From an uncultured Collinsella sp. (GTDB taxonomy: Bacteria > Actinomycetota > Coriobacteriia > Coriobacteriales > Coriobacteriaceae): a DNA stretch of 7,585 nt. This document shows, one piece after another, positions 1 through 5,610 of the stretch. Below the pieces are notes generated by a model that worked only from the letters and a program-made list of their open reading frames with translations, was not told the origin of the DNA and did not search any database. The translations under genes and the position numbers were made by a program. The stretch spans positions 1 through 7,585 of the forward strand of contig CAADSS010000043.1 in the NCBI GenBank assembly GCA_900751695.1. Direction: 5' to 3'. Position 1 is the first letter of the stretch, and every line of letters begins with the position of its first letter.

Positions 1-2
1 CG

Positions 3-629
3 GACGGGGCCGTGGCCGGCGTGATCGCCGGCGACATGGCCGTGCGCGGCCGCGGGCGCGTCGTCGCCGCGGGAGCCGGGTCCGGAGCGGGCGTGCGCGC
101 CTACGGCGTGTATCTGCAGGATCTGGGCATTGGTGCTGGCGCGGCTGGCTGCCGGCTTTCCGTCGACGCCTCGTGGCTCGATGCGGCCGGGGCCGACGGC
201 GGCGTTGCGTGCACGGGCGGGTCGCTTGTTTCCGCGCGGTTTATGGCGCCTGCTGGTGGGGCATTTGGAGCTGGTGGCGTGGTGGATGCCACCGGTGCGG
301 TGGCACCGCATGTGGTGATTGAGCCCGATGTAGCCACGTCTCCGGCGGGGGAGACGGACAGGGGCGAGGTACCGGGCGGTGGGGCGGAAAAGTCTCCCGC
401 CGATTCAAGCCCCGCTGCTGGAGAGCCCACCACGGGGCCCACGGCAAATCCCTCGCTGAAACCCGCGGCCGCGACAACCAAGACCACGGTCGCCAAGACG
501 GTCAAGCCCAAGCCTGCCACCGCAACAACTGTGGCACTCCCCAAGACCGGCGACAACAACTGGATAGCCGCTTCTTTGGCGCTTTCGCTGCTTGGGACAG
601 TGCTCATGGCTGCCGCATGTCGGTGCTGA
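3..629 (+). CDS. LPxTG sortase-anchored surface protein, 3' part only
   Basis: This is the C-terminal part of a secreted protein that sortase would attach to the cell wall. The frame is open to the left edge, so the start lies outside the window; the GTG at 12 is only an internal valine codon. An Ala/Gly/Val-rich region with no recognised domain is followed by a Pro/Thr/Ala/Lys-rich linker (about residues 115-175 counted from 12) that would span the wall. The LPKTG sorting signal is at 537-551, followed by a hydrophobic segment (WIAASLALSLLGTVLMAAA). The tail ends in Cys-Arg-Cys, with a single positive charge instead of the usual Arg/Lys cluster. Base composition is very GC-rich with mostly G/C third positions, unlike the AT-rich gene that follows. 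The sorting signal is clear; the ligand or function of the protein is unknown. Confidence 0.85.
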   Translation, partial: DGAVAGVIAGDMAVRGRGRVVAAGAGSGAGVRAYGVYLQDLGIGAGAAGCRLSVDASWLDAAGADGGVACTGGSLVSARFMAPAGGAFGAGGVVDATGAVAPHVVIEPDVATSPAGETDRGEVPGGGAEKSPADSSPAAGEPTTGPTANPSLKPAAATTKTTVAKTVKPKPATATTVALPKTGDNNWIAASLALSLLGTVLMAAACRC

Positions 630-723
630 AGCACCCATTTCGATAGACTATGTAGAAGGCCATATTCTTAACGACGCATTAGTAGATTAATTTATTACAA
701 CAATTGCTCAGGATTTATCTAAC

Positions 724-1542
724 ATGTACCACGAATCGGATCATACAGTTGACGCTGCCAAGAAAGAATTAAACGCCGGCCTTCTTGAGCTGTTCAAGCG
801 TTGCAGCTATCTATACAACGAGGCATTTTATGCCAACACGAAACTAGCAATCCTTCGCGAACTGTCTAAAGCATCTTCCGACTATGAGAATGAAGTTATT
901 TGCGCTGGCTGCTTCTTTAACTTTACACAACTTGCATTAACCGAAACATGTTTCATGAATTGCGCACGGTTATTTGATGCCAAAAGCGACGTCAGTATTG
1001 GGAACTTGATAGAAGACGTCAAGTCTCATTCTGCTGAAATCGACGCGCTTGCAATCTCCTTATTTAATGATCGACCAAACTTTGACAGGCTTAATCCAAT
1101 CGTTCATCCATTGGCAAAGGACGAGGAGCGTTTCTACCCCAAAGAAGTTGAGTCTCAACGCTCAGATGAAAAACTGTTCGGAAATCATTACGAAATAGTT
1201 ACTGTGTGTATAACCACTCATGACCTTTCCAATTTATGGAAAAAACGACTCAACAGTCTCCGTAAACTAACCGACATGCTTCGCGATCAGCGAAATAAGG
1301 TTTTCGCCCATAGCGACATGGAAGCACTGAAATATGATGAGCTTGTTAGGCGACTTCCTTTAACTTACGGCGAAATTCAAAAACTAATCGACTTCGCACT
1401 CGATCTGACAATCGAATTATTTGCCAAAATTACTGGTATTGAAAAAGATCGCTTGCCCAAAAACTGCAACGATATACAAGGCCTCCTGAAATATGTGGAG
1501 GTTGGCATGGAGGCTGTTGAGCAGCATTTGCGTAATCTATAG
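724..1542 (+). CDS. AbiU2-like HEPN domain protein (putative abortive-infection RNase)
   Basis: This 272-residue cytoplasmic, mostly helical protein carries a HEPN signature near the C-terminal third: R190-N-K-V-F-A-H196 within RDQRNKVFAHSD. That is the R-x5-H form of the HEPN catalytic motif, followed by Ser-Asp as in the AbiU2-type HEPN family. The earlier stretch with A-R-L-F-D (near residues 80-86) also fits that family, whose members have a conserved 'arlfD' helix. HEPN proteins of defence and toxin systems are commonly metal-independent RNases; the activity here is inferred. The start ATG at 724 has a modest AGGA at 710-713, ten bases upstream. The gene is clearly AT-richer (roughly 40% GC by eye) than the surface-protein gene before it and the DUF3825 gene later, suggesting acquisition by transfer. 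It stands alone, with a hairpin immediately after its stop codon. The family call is from motif memory, not a search. Confidence 0.68.
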   Translation: MYHESDHTVDAAKKELNAGLLELFKRCSYLYNEAFYANTKLAILRELSKASSDYENEVICAGCFFNFTQLALTETCFMNCARLFDAKSDVSIGNLIEDVKSHSAEIDALAISLFNDRPNFDRLNPIVHPLAKDEERFYPKEVESQRSDEKLFGNHYEIVTVCITTHDLSNLWKKRLNSLRKLTDMLRDQRNKVFAHSDMEALKYDELVRRLPLTYGEIQKLIDFALDLTIELFAKITGIEKDRLPKNCNDIQGLLKYVEVGMEAVEQHLRNL

Positions 1543-1586
1543 GATTCAAGCGCCTGCAAGCTGTTGAGCATGCAGGCGCTTGAATC
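1543..1586. repeat. Perfect 16-bp inverted repeat (hairpin) after the HEPN gene
   Basis: Arms 1543-1558 and 1571-1586 are perfectly complementary (GATTCAAGCGCCTGCA and its reverse complement), separated by a 12-base loop. It begins one base after the HEPN stop codon, so it is well placed to end or stabilise that transcript. No run of T follows on either strand, so it is not a standard intrinsic terminator. The 11 loop bases GCTGTTGAGCA (1560-1570) also occur at 1513-1523 inside the end of the CDS. Confidence 0.9.
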
Positions 1587-1598
1587 TGAATACGATCC

Positions 1599-1627
1599 TT
1601 GACATAAAGTCCGACCATCGCACAATG
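1599..1627 (+). promoter_or_regulatory. Possible -35/-10 promoter, weak
   Basis: A perfect TTGACA at 1599-1604 is followed 16 bases later by CACAAT (1621-1626, four of six matches to TATAAT). It points toward the small gene at 1786 but lies about 160 bases away. A TATACT at 1754-1759, nearer the gene, is an alternative -10 box without a visible -35 partner. Neither is strong evidence. Confidence 0.25.
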
Positions 1628-1773
1628 ACGGTTTTCCACGCCAAAAAGACACTGAAGTGTGAGATAGCTCAAAACTCAACAAATCAAATAATCAGCAGTT
1701 CAGGTCATATGGGAATAATTTAATTCGCATCACGCTGCATCTAATCTGTTCTTTATACTCGGCTGTTAACACT

Positions 1774-1780
1774 AAGGAGG
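1774..1780 (+). promoter_or_regulatory. Ribosome binding site of the small gene at 1786
   Basis: AAGGAGG lies five bases before ATG 1786. It is the strongest Shine-Dalgarno sequence in the window and fixes this start. Confidence 0.85.
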
Positions 1781-1785
1781 CAAAC

Positions 1786-2064
1786 ATGCTTTGGAGCTAT
1801 GTTCAGCTTGATGACGGCACTCAGTTTGCCTACTCAGAGACAAGAGAAGACGGAACCGTTCGCGTAGCCGTCGAGCGCCCGGTTGACTTTGGCCTTGACC
1901 ATGCGGATTGCTTCTTGCCTGCGGTCAAATGGTTAAACGTCGAAGGATTTACTGCTGATGACCTCAATTTCTTGACAGACTTTATTAGATCAAACGCCCC
2001 GTTTATCTTCGAGCTCGCCGAACGCCAAAAAGCCGGACCGGTGGTTTCGACGCTGGCCCCCTGA
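1786..2064 (+). CDS. Small unknown protein, M-x-WSYVQ-x-DDG family, copy 1
   Basis: This 92-residue acidic protein has no signal peptide or membrane segment, and I do not recognise a named family. It opens with MLWSYVQLDDG, has a middle part with alternating hydrophobic residues (VRVAVERPVDFGL), and ends with a probable helix (LTDFIRSNAPFIFELAE). The start follows AAGGAGG (1774-1780), so the gene is very likely translated. It lies 28 bases upstream of the MntA-like gene and is probably co-transcribed with it. A shorter relative at 3941-4126 shares the first residues and the C-terminal helix pattern, and sits in front of a Fic gene. Two related small genes, each directly before a toxin-antitoxin-type gene, suggest an antitoxin or regulatory partner role; this is inference. 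It could instead be an unrelated accessory protein. Confidence 0.75.
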   Translation: MLWSYVQLDDGTQFAYSETREDGTVRVAVERPVDFGLDHADCFLPAVKWLNVEGFTADDLNFLTDFIRSNAPFIFELAERQKAGPVVSTLAP

Positions 2065-2092
2065 CGTTCTACTGTTGAACGGCAAATAACCC

Positions 2093-2392
2093 ATGATTTC
2101 GCTTACCGACATATCCACCTCCGCCTCTCGCGTGCTTGCTCAATACGACGTCAGCAAAGCATATTTATTTGGCTCGTTTGCCCGAGGCGAACAAACGCCC
2201 GATAGCGATATTGACTTGCGCCTAGTCTGCGGCAACACCATGACGTTCGGCACGCTTTACGAACTCTCCCATGAGCTCGAGAGGGAACTTGGGCGAAAGG
2301 TTGATATCGTCACCAACCCACCAGAGCACATGCGCCCGGCATTCCACAAAAGTATCGAGCAAGATGAGGTGCGCATCTATGAAGCTCTGTAA
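2093..2392 (+). CDS. MntA-like minimal nucleotidyltransferase (HEPN/MNT system antitoxin type)
   Basis: This 99-residue nucleotidyltransferase has the polymerase-beta-like active site in full: GSFARGE (27-33), then SDIDL (38-42) giving the metal-binding aspartates D39 and D41, and a third aspartate in KVDIV (D71). The length and motifs fit MntA antitoxins of HepT-MntA modules, which silence the HEPN toxin HepT by AMPylating (oligo- or mono-) a tyrosine near its active site. An in-frame TAA at 2087-2089 makes ATG 2093 the earliest possible start, although no clear ribosome binding site precedes it; translation may be coupled to the gene upstream. The expected HepT gene is not intact downstream: only a short stub starting at 2379 is visible. 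Substrate and partner are inferred. A stand-alone housekeeping role is possible but less likely. Confidence 0.85.
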   Translation: MISLTDISTSASRVLAQYDVSKAYLFGSFARGEQTPDSDIDLRLVCGNTMTFGTLYELSHELERELGRKVDIVTNPPEHMRPAFHKSIEQDEVRIYEAL

Positions 2393-2486
2393 GCAGGACG
2401 AGGCGTTAGTGTGCTCCGGCGTGATCAGCAAGTCTGAATTTTGTCGCATACTTCCGGACTCGGCGAGCCTTAGAAGCCAGTATTGA
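2379..2486 (+). pseudogene. Possible remnant of a HepT-like HEPN toxin gene
   Basis: An ATG at 2379 overlaps the end of the MntA-like gene by 14 bases and opens a 35-codon frame beginning MKLCKQDEALV and ending at TGA 2484-2486. The overlap with mntA and the charged 'MK..K.DEAL' opening resemble how HepT genes begin in HepT-MntA pairs. HepT is normally about 110 residues and carries an Rx4-6H motif. Here the similarity stops after roughly 11 residues, and neither of the other two forward frames of 2412-2520 restores a HEPN motif. I infer a truncated or overwritten toxin; chance resemblance of so short a stretch cannot be excluded. Confidence 0.35.
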
Positions 2487-2525
2487 ACTCAAACTCGGTT
2501 CCAGACACCCTCTTGCTATTTGAAT

Positions 2526-2578
2526 ACAGGTATCGCTCTAGCGATAGTATGTTATACTATCGCTAGAGCGATACCTGT
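2526..2578. promoter_or_regulatory. 25-bp perfect inverted repeat with embedded extended -10: promoter/operator of the DUF3990 operon
   Basis: Arms 2526-2550 and 2554-2578 are perfectly complementary around the three bases GTT. Each arm is itself nearly symmetric (TATCGC-TCTA-GCGATA and TATCGC-TAGA-GCGATA), so the unit TATCGC/GCGATA occurs four times. A TGTTATACT extended -10 box (2550-2558) sits in the centre, which places the start of transcription around 2565, inside the right arm, and the ribosome binding site about 15 bases further on. A dimeric or tetrameric repressor bound here would block the promoter directly. The XRE protein encoded in the same operon is the natural candidate for autoregulation. 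The symmetry is seen directly; the regulator is inferred. Confidence 0.75.
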
Positions 2579-2590
2579 TAGGAGACTCAC

Positions 2591-3259
2591 GTGGAACTGT
2601 GGCATGGTTCTCAGAAAATCATTGAGACTCCCCAGTTTGGCCTGGGGAAAATCCATAACGACTATGGACAGGGATTCTATTGCACAGAGAGCCTCGACAT
2701 TGCAAGGGAATGGGCATGCTCGCGCGATGCCGATGGCTTTGCGAATCGCTATGAACTCGATATAGCCGATCTCAAAGTTCTCGACTTGCTATCGCCGCAA
2801 TATTGCGTCCTGCATTGGATAGCGTTGCTCGTTGAGCATCGTTCTTTTCGCAAAGATACCGCCATTGCCGCGGGGGCGTGCGAATATCTCCATGATCACT
2901 TTCTACCTCAGACGAGCACTTGCGACGTAATAAGGGGGTGGCGTGCGGACGACTCGTGCTTTAGCTATGCCAGAGCTTTTGTAAACAATACGATCACCGT
3001 CGATCAGCTTGGACGATCTATGAGGCTCGGTAACCTGGGGGAGCAGATTGTGCTCAAAAGCGAGCGTGCGTTTAAGAGCATTCGTTTTGCTGGATTTGAA
3101 CGTGCGCAGCAAGCTCTGTATGGTCCATTGGCCAAGGAACGAGATGAAGCGGCAAGGGCGCAGTATCGGGAGCTCCTTGCCGAGGATCCATTTGAGGGAA
3201 TCCGTATCGTCGATATCATTCGAGAGGGGATGACGGGCGATGACCCACGCCTACAGTGA
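2591..3259 (+). CDS. DUF3990 protein, ADP-ribosyltransferase-like putative toxin
   Basis: This 222-residue protein begins VELWHGSQKI and continues with NDYGQGFYCTES (23-34) and AREWAC (38-43), the hallmark opening of DUF3990. In ADP-ribosyltransferase folds these correspond to the first two parts of an H-Y-E/Q active site: H5 in LWHGS and the Y25/Y30 segment. The third part is probably GNLGEQIVLKSERAF around E151-Q152. The likely role is transfer of ADP-ribose from NAD to an unknown target; activity is inferred from the family. The GTG start at 2591 is supported by AGGAG (2580-2584), six bases upstream; no earlier start fits the promoter. The gene overlaps the XRE gene by 20 bases, as in toxin-antitoxin pairs, and is the first gene after the palindromic operator. 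Full family length and all three motifs are present, so it looks intact. Confidence 0.85.
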   Translation: MELWHGSQKIIETPQFGLGKIHNDYGQGFYCTESLDIAREWACSRDADGFANRYELDIADLKVLDLLSPQYCVLHWIALLVEHRSFRKDTAIAAGACEYLHDHFLPQTSTCDVIRGWRADDSCFSYARAFVNNTITVDQLGRSMRLGNLGEQIVLKSERAFKSIRFAGFERAQQALYGPLAKERDEAARAQYRELLAEDPFEGIRIVDIIREGMTGDDPRLQ

Positions 3260-3929
3260 GATGTATCTCGAGGATGCCATGAGAACGCTGGGCGAGGCGG
3301 TCGATTTTGCCCTCTGTGACCAAGGGCTGACTCCAGCCGAGTTGACGGCGATCATGTCGAACGCTCTTGAGATGAAACAGTTTGAGCGCGGTATGCCTCG
3401 CGTCGTCTGCGGCATGGCGGGCGACGAGCTCGCGCGCGATATTATCGCCCATGCGGGACTGACCCCCGTCAGATGTAGGGAGACCTATCCGTTCGACCGT
3501 TCGCCTCAGTATTGGGCGGGGTGGGTTATGGCCTATACGCAATGGATGAGCAGCTTGGGCTTTAATAAGCTACTCGAAGTCGCTCCGCTCGATTGGATCA
3601 TCGGCTCGTACCATCCGCTCCACGAGGCCTCCGAAGATAAATTCGCCCAGATTGTCATCGAAAAATGGAACAACGCCCAGGCAGACAAAAAGGGCCTCAA
3701 GGCGGCACGAAAGGCTGCCGGACTAACGCAAAAACAGCTCGCCGCCCAATCGGGGGTTAAGCTTCGCGCCATACAACTCTACGAGCAGAACCAGCTCGAC
3801 CTACGCCGCGCCTCGGTTTCCTCGGCATTGGCGCTTGCAGACACCCTAAACTGCACCATCGAAGACCTCGTCTGGCAACCGATTACTCTGGAGTACGACT
3901 CGCAGGCTATTTCGTCTGTAAATCTATAG
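3240..3929 (+). CDS. XRE-type helix-turn-helix protein, putative antitoxin and repressor of the DUF3990 gene
   Basis: This 229-residue protein has two parts. Residues 1 to about 145 form a helical domain (SEMYLEDAMRTLGEAVDFAL, then YWAGWVMAYTQWMSSLGF and LHEASEDKF) that I recall as a recurrent partner domain of DUF3990 proteins in gut Firmicutes and Actinobacteria. Residues about 152-212 are an XRE/Cro-type HTH: GLKAARKAAGLTQKQLAAQSGV, then LRAIQLYEQNQ, ending in a LADTLNCTIEDLV tail. The proposed role is to neutralise the DUF3990 enzyme through the N-terminal domain and repress the operon at the inverted repeat 2526-2578 through the HTH. ATG 3240 lies inside the end of the DUF3990 gene with a purine-rich AGGGG near 3225-3229, so translation is probably coupled. 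The HTH is certain; the antitoxin role is inferred from arrangement. Confidence 0.85.
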   Translation: MTHAYSEMYLEDAMRTLGEAVDFALCDQGLTPAELTAIMSNALEMKQFERGMPRVVCGMAGDELARDIIAHAGLTPVRCRETYPFDRSPQYWAGWVMAYTQWMSSLGFNKLLEVAPLDWIIGSYHPLHEASEDKFAQIVIEKWNNAQADKKGLKAARKAAGLTQKQLAAQSGVKLRAIQLYEQNQLDLRRASVSSALALADTLNCTIEDLVWQPITLEYDSQAISSVNL

Positions 3930-3934
3930 AGGAG
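3928..3934 (+). promoter_or_regulatory. Ribosome binding site of the small gene at 3941
   Basis: AGAGGAG overlaps the stop codon of the XRE gene and lies six bases before ATG 3941. It resembles the AAGGAGG-N5-ATG context of the related gene at 1786, and the similarity continues across the start codon. Confidence 0.75.
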
Positions 3935-3940
3935 TCAGAC

Positions 3941-4126
3941 ATGCCTTGGAGCTATGTTCAACAAGATGACGGCGCTGATTGCGTTGCTCAAGAAGATCAT
4001 TCAACTGCGCACGTGGCAAATTCAGCATCACAGATTTTGCTCGGCGGCACCACGTCAATCGACGAAGCTATTCGGCTGACCATTTCGAACATGCCCAACG
4101 CGCTCAGGCTCTTGGAGAACTCATGA
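3941..4126 (+). CDS. Small unknown protein, M-x-WSYVQ-x-DDG family, copy 2 (putative Fic antitoxin)
   Basis: This 61-residue protein starts MPWSYVQQDDG, almost the same as the 92-residue protein at 1786, and ends with a similar helix (LTISNMPNALRLLENS against LTDFIRSNAPFIFELAE). It lacks about 30 residues of the middle of copy 1, so it is either a natural short form or an internally deleted one. The first 33 coding bases differ at only about four positions between the two copies, which points to fairly recent common origin. It follows the XRE gene by 11 bases and overlaps the Fic gene through an ATGA junction (4123-4126). Small gene first with a stop-start overlap is the usual order for Phd-Doc and similar antitoxin-toxin pairs, so an antitoxin role is inferred. 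It has no Phd/YefM motif and no Fic-inhibitory [S/T]xxxE[G/N] motif that I can see. Confidence 0.7.
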   Translation: MPWSYVQQDDGADCVAQEDHSTAHVANSASQILLGGTTSIDEAIRLTISNMPNALRLLENS

Positions 4127-4638
4127 TGGCGGACACGAAGCGGGGAGCGCATCCGTTCGCGCCGCTCGTGCTCGATGATGCCGGTTCGCTCGAAGATATG
4201 GCCGCGGCCGTGATGCGCCTGCACAGCACGCTGATGACGGTCGGGCGCTGCTATACAACCGACGCCACAGGCGACCGGGCCGCGCTTGAGCTTGGACGCG
4301 TCGAGTCCGTGCTTGCGGGTGCATTCTGTACGATATTCGGTCAATCGCCGGCCGATCGCTTCGCAGACATCTTTGACCAGGTCACCTACGTGGCCGAGCA
4401 CATGGTCAAGGACCGCATCTTTGAAGACGGTAACAAACGAACCAGCCTTGTCTTTGCGTTGTCCGTCTTAAGGTTCGCAGGCACTCCGGTCGTGCTGTCT
4501 GACAGCCCCGAACCAAAAGACAACCAGTACTACGCCTGGATCCAGGACCTCGTTTCCAGTCGCCGCACGAACAGCGAGCTAGCCGAAGAGCTGCACTGCG
4601 GATTCGTTGCGGGCACGGGCGATCTGTCGCTCGTATAG
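4123..4638 (+). CDS. Fic/Doc-family protein with the catalytic His replaced by Arg
   Basis: This 171-residue protein carries the Fic/Doc core. The signature at residues 98-106 reads R-I-F-E-D-G-N-K-R, followed by TSLVFALSVLRFAG, matching HxFxDGNKR of Doc-like members except that the essential first histidine is arginine (codon CGC at 4414-4416; CAC would restore His by one base). In this family the histidine is the general base for AMP or phosphate transfer to proteins such as EF-Tu, so this copy is probably inactive or altered. The frame is open upstream to 3979, but ATG 4123 (or 4126) is preferred: GGAG lies at 4114-4117 and the start overlaps the stop of the small gene as ATGA. The upstream extension would overlap most of that gene. 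The family call is secure; function is doubtful because of the lost residue. Confidence 0.85.
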   Translation: MMADTKRGAHPFAPLVLDDAGSLEDMAAAVMRLHSTLMTVGRCYTTDATGDRAALELGRVESVLAGAFCTIFGQSPADRFADIFDQVTYVAEHMVKDRIFEDGNKRTSLVFALSVLRFAGTPVVLSDSPEPKDNQYYAWIQDLVSSRRTNSELAEELHCGFVAGTGDLSLV

Positions 4639-4683
4639 AATCTAAGCATCCGCACGCCGGTTAATGAATTGATTGGACACCAC

Positions 4684-5472
4684 ATGGAGATCCCCAGCAC
4701 TCTGTGCAGCAATGTATACGACTTTGCGTTTTGCCCCAAGCCCTGCTACAACCGCTTGGTCGACCTCGCCGACCCCGAAGACTGGGGTCCCGGCAACCGC
4801 ATCCTCAAAAACTACCTGTCATTTTCGTTTAGCCGAGCGGTGTTCCTGACCGAGCGAGACGTGGACCAGACTGCCCCGTCCAACTTGCCGCTGGTGTTCG
4901 ACGACGACCGCTGCCTATTCAACACCGGCCTTTACACGCGCCGCTACGAGACCATCTACGGCCTGTTTGAGCCCAACACCAAGCCTGACGCGCGCCAGCG
5001 CTGGTTTTTGAAGGGCTTCTTTAAGGAGAGCGACCCCATGCTGGTCTCGTTTGAGTACCTGCCGTGCCGCGTGCGCTTTGCCGAAGACCCCTCCGAGCTG
5101 GTCTTTGACTACCGCCTGCCCATCCGCTCCAACATCGACCATATTCTAGGCGACGAGGAGAACCTGACGCGCATTCCTGCTAGCCTGATGGGGGAGGACA
5201 ACTCGCTGATGTTGCGCCGCGCCTTTAAGGGCGCCGTCGTCGAGGCTGCCCGCCGCGCCGCCGCCAACTACACGCTCGCCGTGCCGCAGTTCTACGGCGG
5301 CCGGATCCAGCTGCTCTTGCCGCTGTGCCTGACCGGCGACAAGCCCGAACTGGCGCTGACCATCCAGCGCGAGGACGGTTTCTACGCAGCGCGTACCTGT
5401 CTCACGCTCGACATGGCTTACAACAACGCGCGACTTATCTGCCGTCCCGAGTCCTCGTGGATTAAACGATAA
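4684..5472 (+). CDS. DUF3825 domain protein
   Basis: This 262-residue protein of unknown function matches DUF3825 along its length. Recognisable blocks are ADPEDWG early on, NTGLYTRRYETIYGLF (80-95), a block around residues 155-160 with RSNIDHILGDEEN, NYTLAVPQFYGGRIQLLLPL (195-214), and LTLDMAYNNARLICRPESSW near the C-terminus. There is no signal peptide or membrane segment, so it is cytoplasmic. ATG 4684 is chosen; a TTG at 4669 would add five residues, and neither has a good ribosome binding site (GGA at 4675-4677 only). It follows the Fic gene by 45 bases on the same strand and could be read from the same transcript, but its higher GC and regular codon use suggest it may belong to the host backbone. 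In other proteins DUF3825 is found next to nucleic-acid-binding domains, but I would not assign a reaction. Confidence 0.85.
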   Translation: MEIPSTLCSNVYDFAFCPKPCYNRLVDLADPEDWGPGNRILKNYLSFSFSRAVFLTERDVDQTAPSNLPLVFDDDRCLFNTGLYTRRYETIYGLFEPNTKPDARQRWFLKGFFKESDPMLVSFEYLPCRVRFAEDPSELVFDYRLPIRSNIDHILGDEENLTRIPASLMGEDNSLMLRRAFKGAVVEAARRAAANYTLAVPQFYGGRIQLLLPLCLTGDKPELALTIQREDGFYAARTCLTLDMAYNNARLICRPESSWIKR

Positions 5473-5560
5473 AGGGTGGTTAAGCTGCGGTTTTGTTGGT
5501 TGACTGGGTTGAAACAGTGCGGTTTGCTCTCACGAATTTATAATCGAGGGCAAAAAGTTC

Positions 5561-5590
5561 TTGGTAAACCGCGCGCGGCTATGTTAGTAT
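5561..5590 (+). promoter_or_regulatory. Promoter of tRNA-Val
   Basis: TTGGTA (5561-5566) and, 18 bases on, TAGTAT (5585-5590) preceded by TG in extended -10 spacing (TGTTAGTAT). This would start transcription about 14 bases before the tRNA. A short GCC-GAAA-GGC hairpin lies in the leader, just before the tRNA. An isolated TATAAT at 5539-5544 has no matching -35 box. Confidence 0.5.
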
Positions 5591-5610
5591 CTCTTTTGCC
5601 GAAAGGCGAC

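Noticed and set aside
101..634. 177-codon open frame on the minus strand over the LPxTG gene
   Set aside because: It is antisense to a clear coding frame with a sorting signal; its length follows from the high GC content, and no motif is present.
2526..2578. Intrinsic terminator reading of the 25-bp palindrome
   Set aside because: No T-run follows on either strand, and a TGTTATACT promoter element sits in its centre; operator function fits better.
3216..3542. 108-codon minus-strand frame over the XRE gene
   Set aside because: It is antisense to a gene with a clear HTH domain and operon placement.
3979..4122. Upstream extension of the Fic frame
   Set aside because: It would overlap most of the small gene at 3941-4126, and its residues do not resemble Fic N-termini; the ATG at 4123 has a better placed GGAG and an ATGA overlap.
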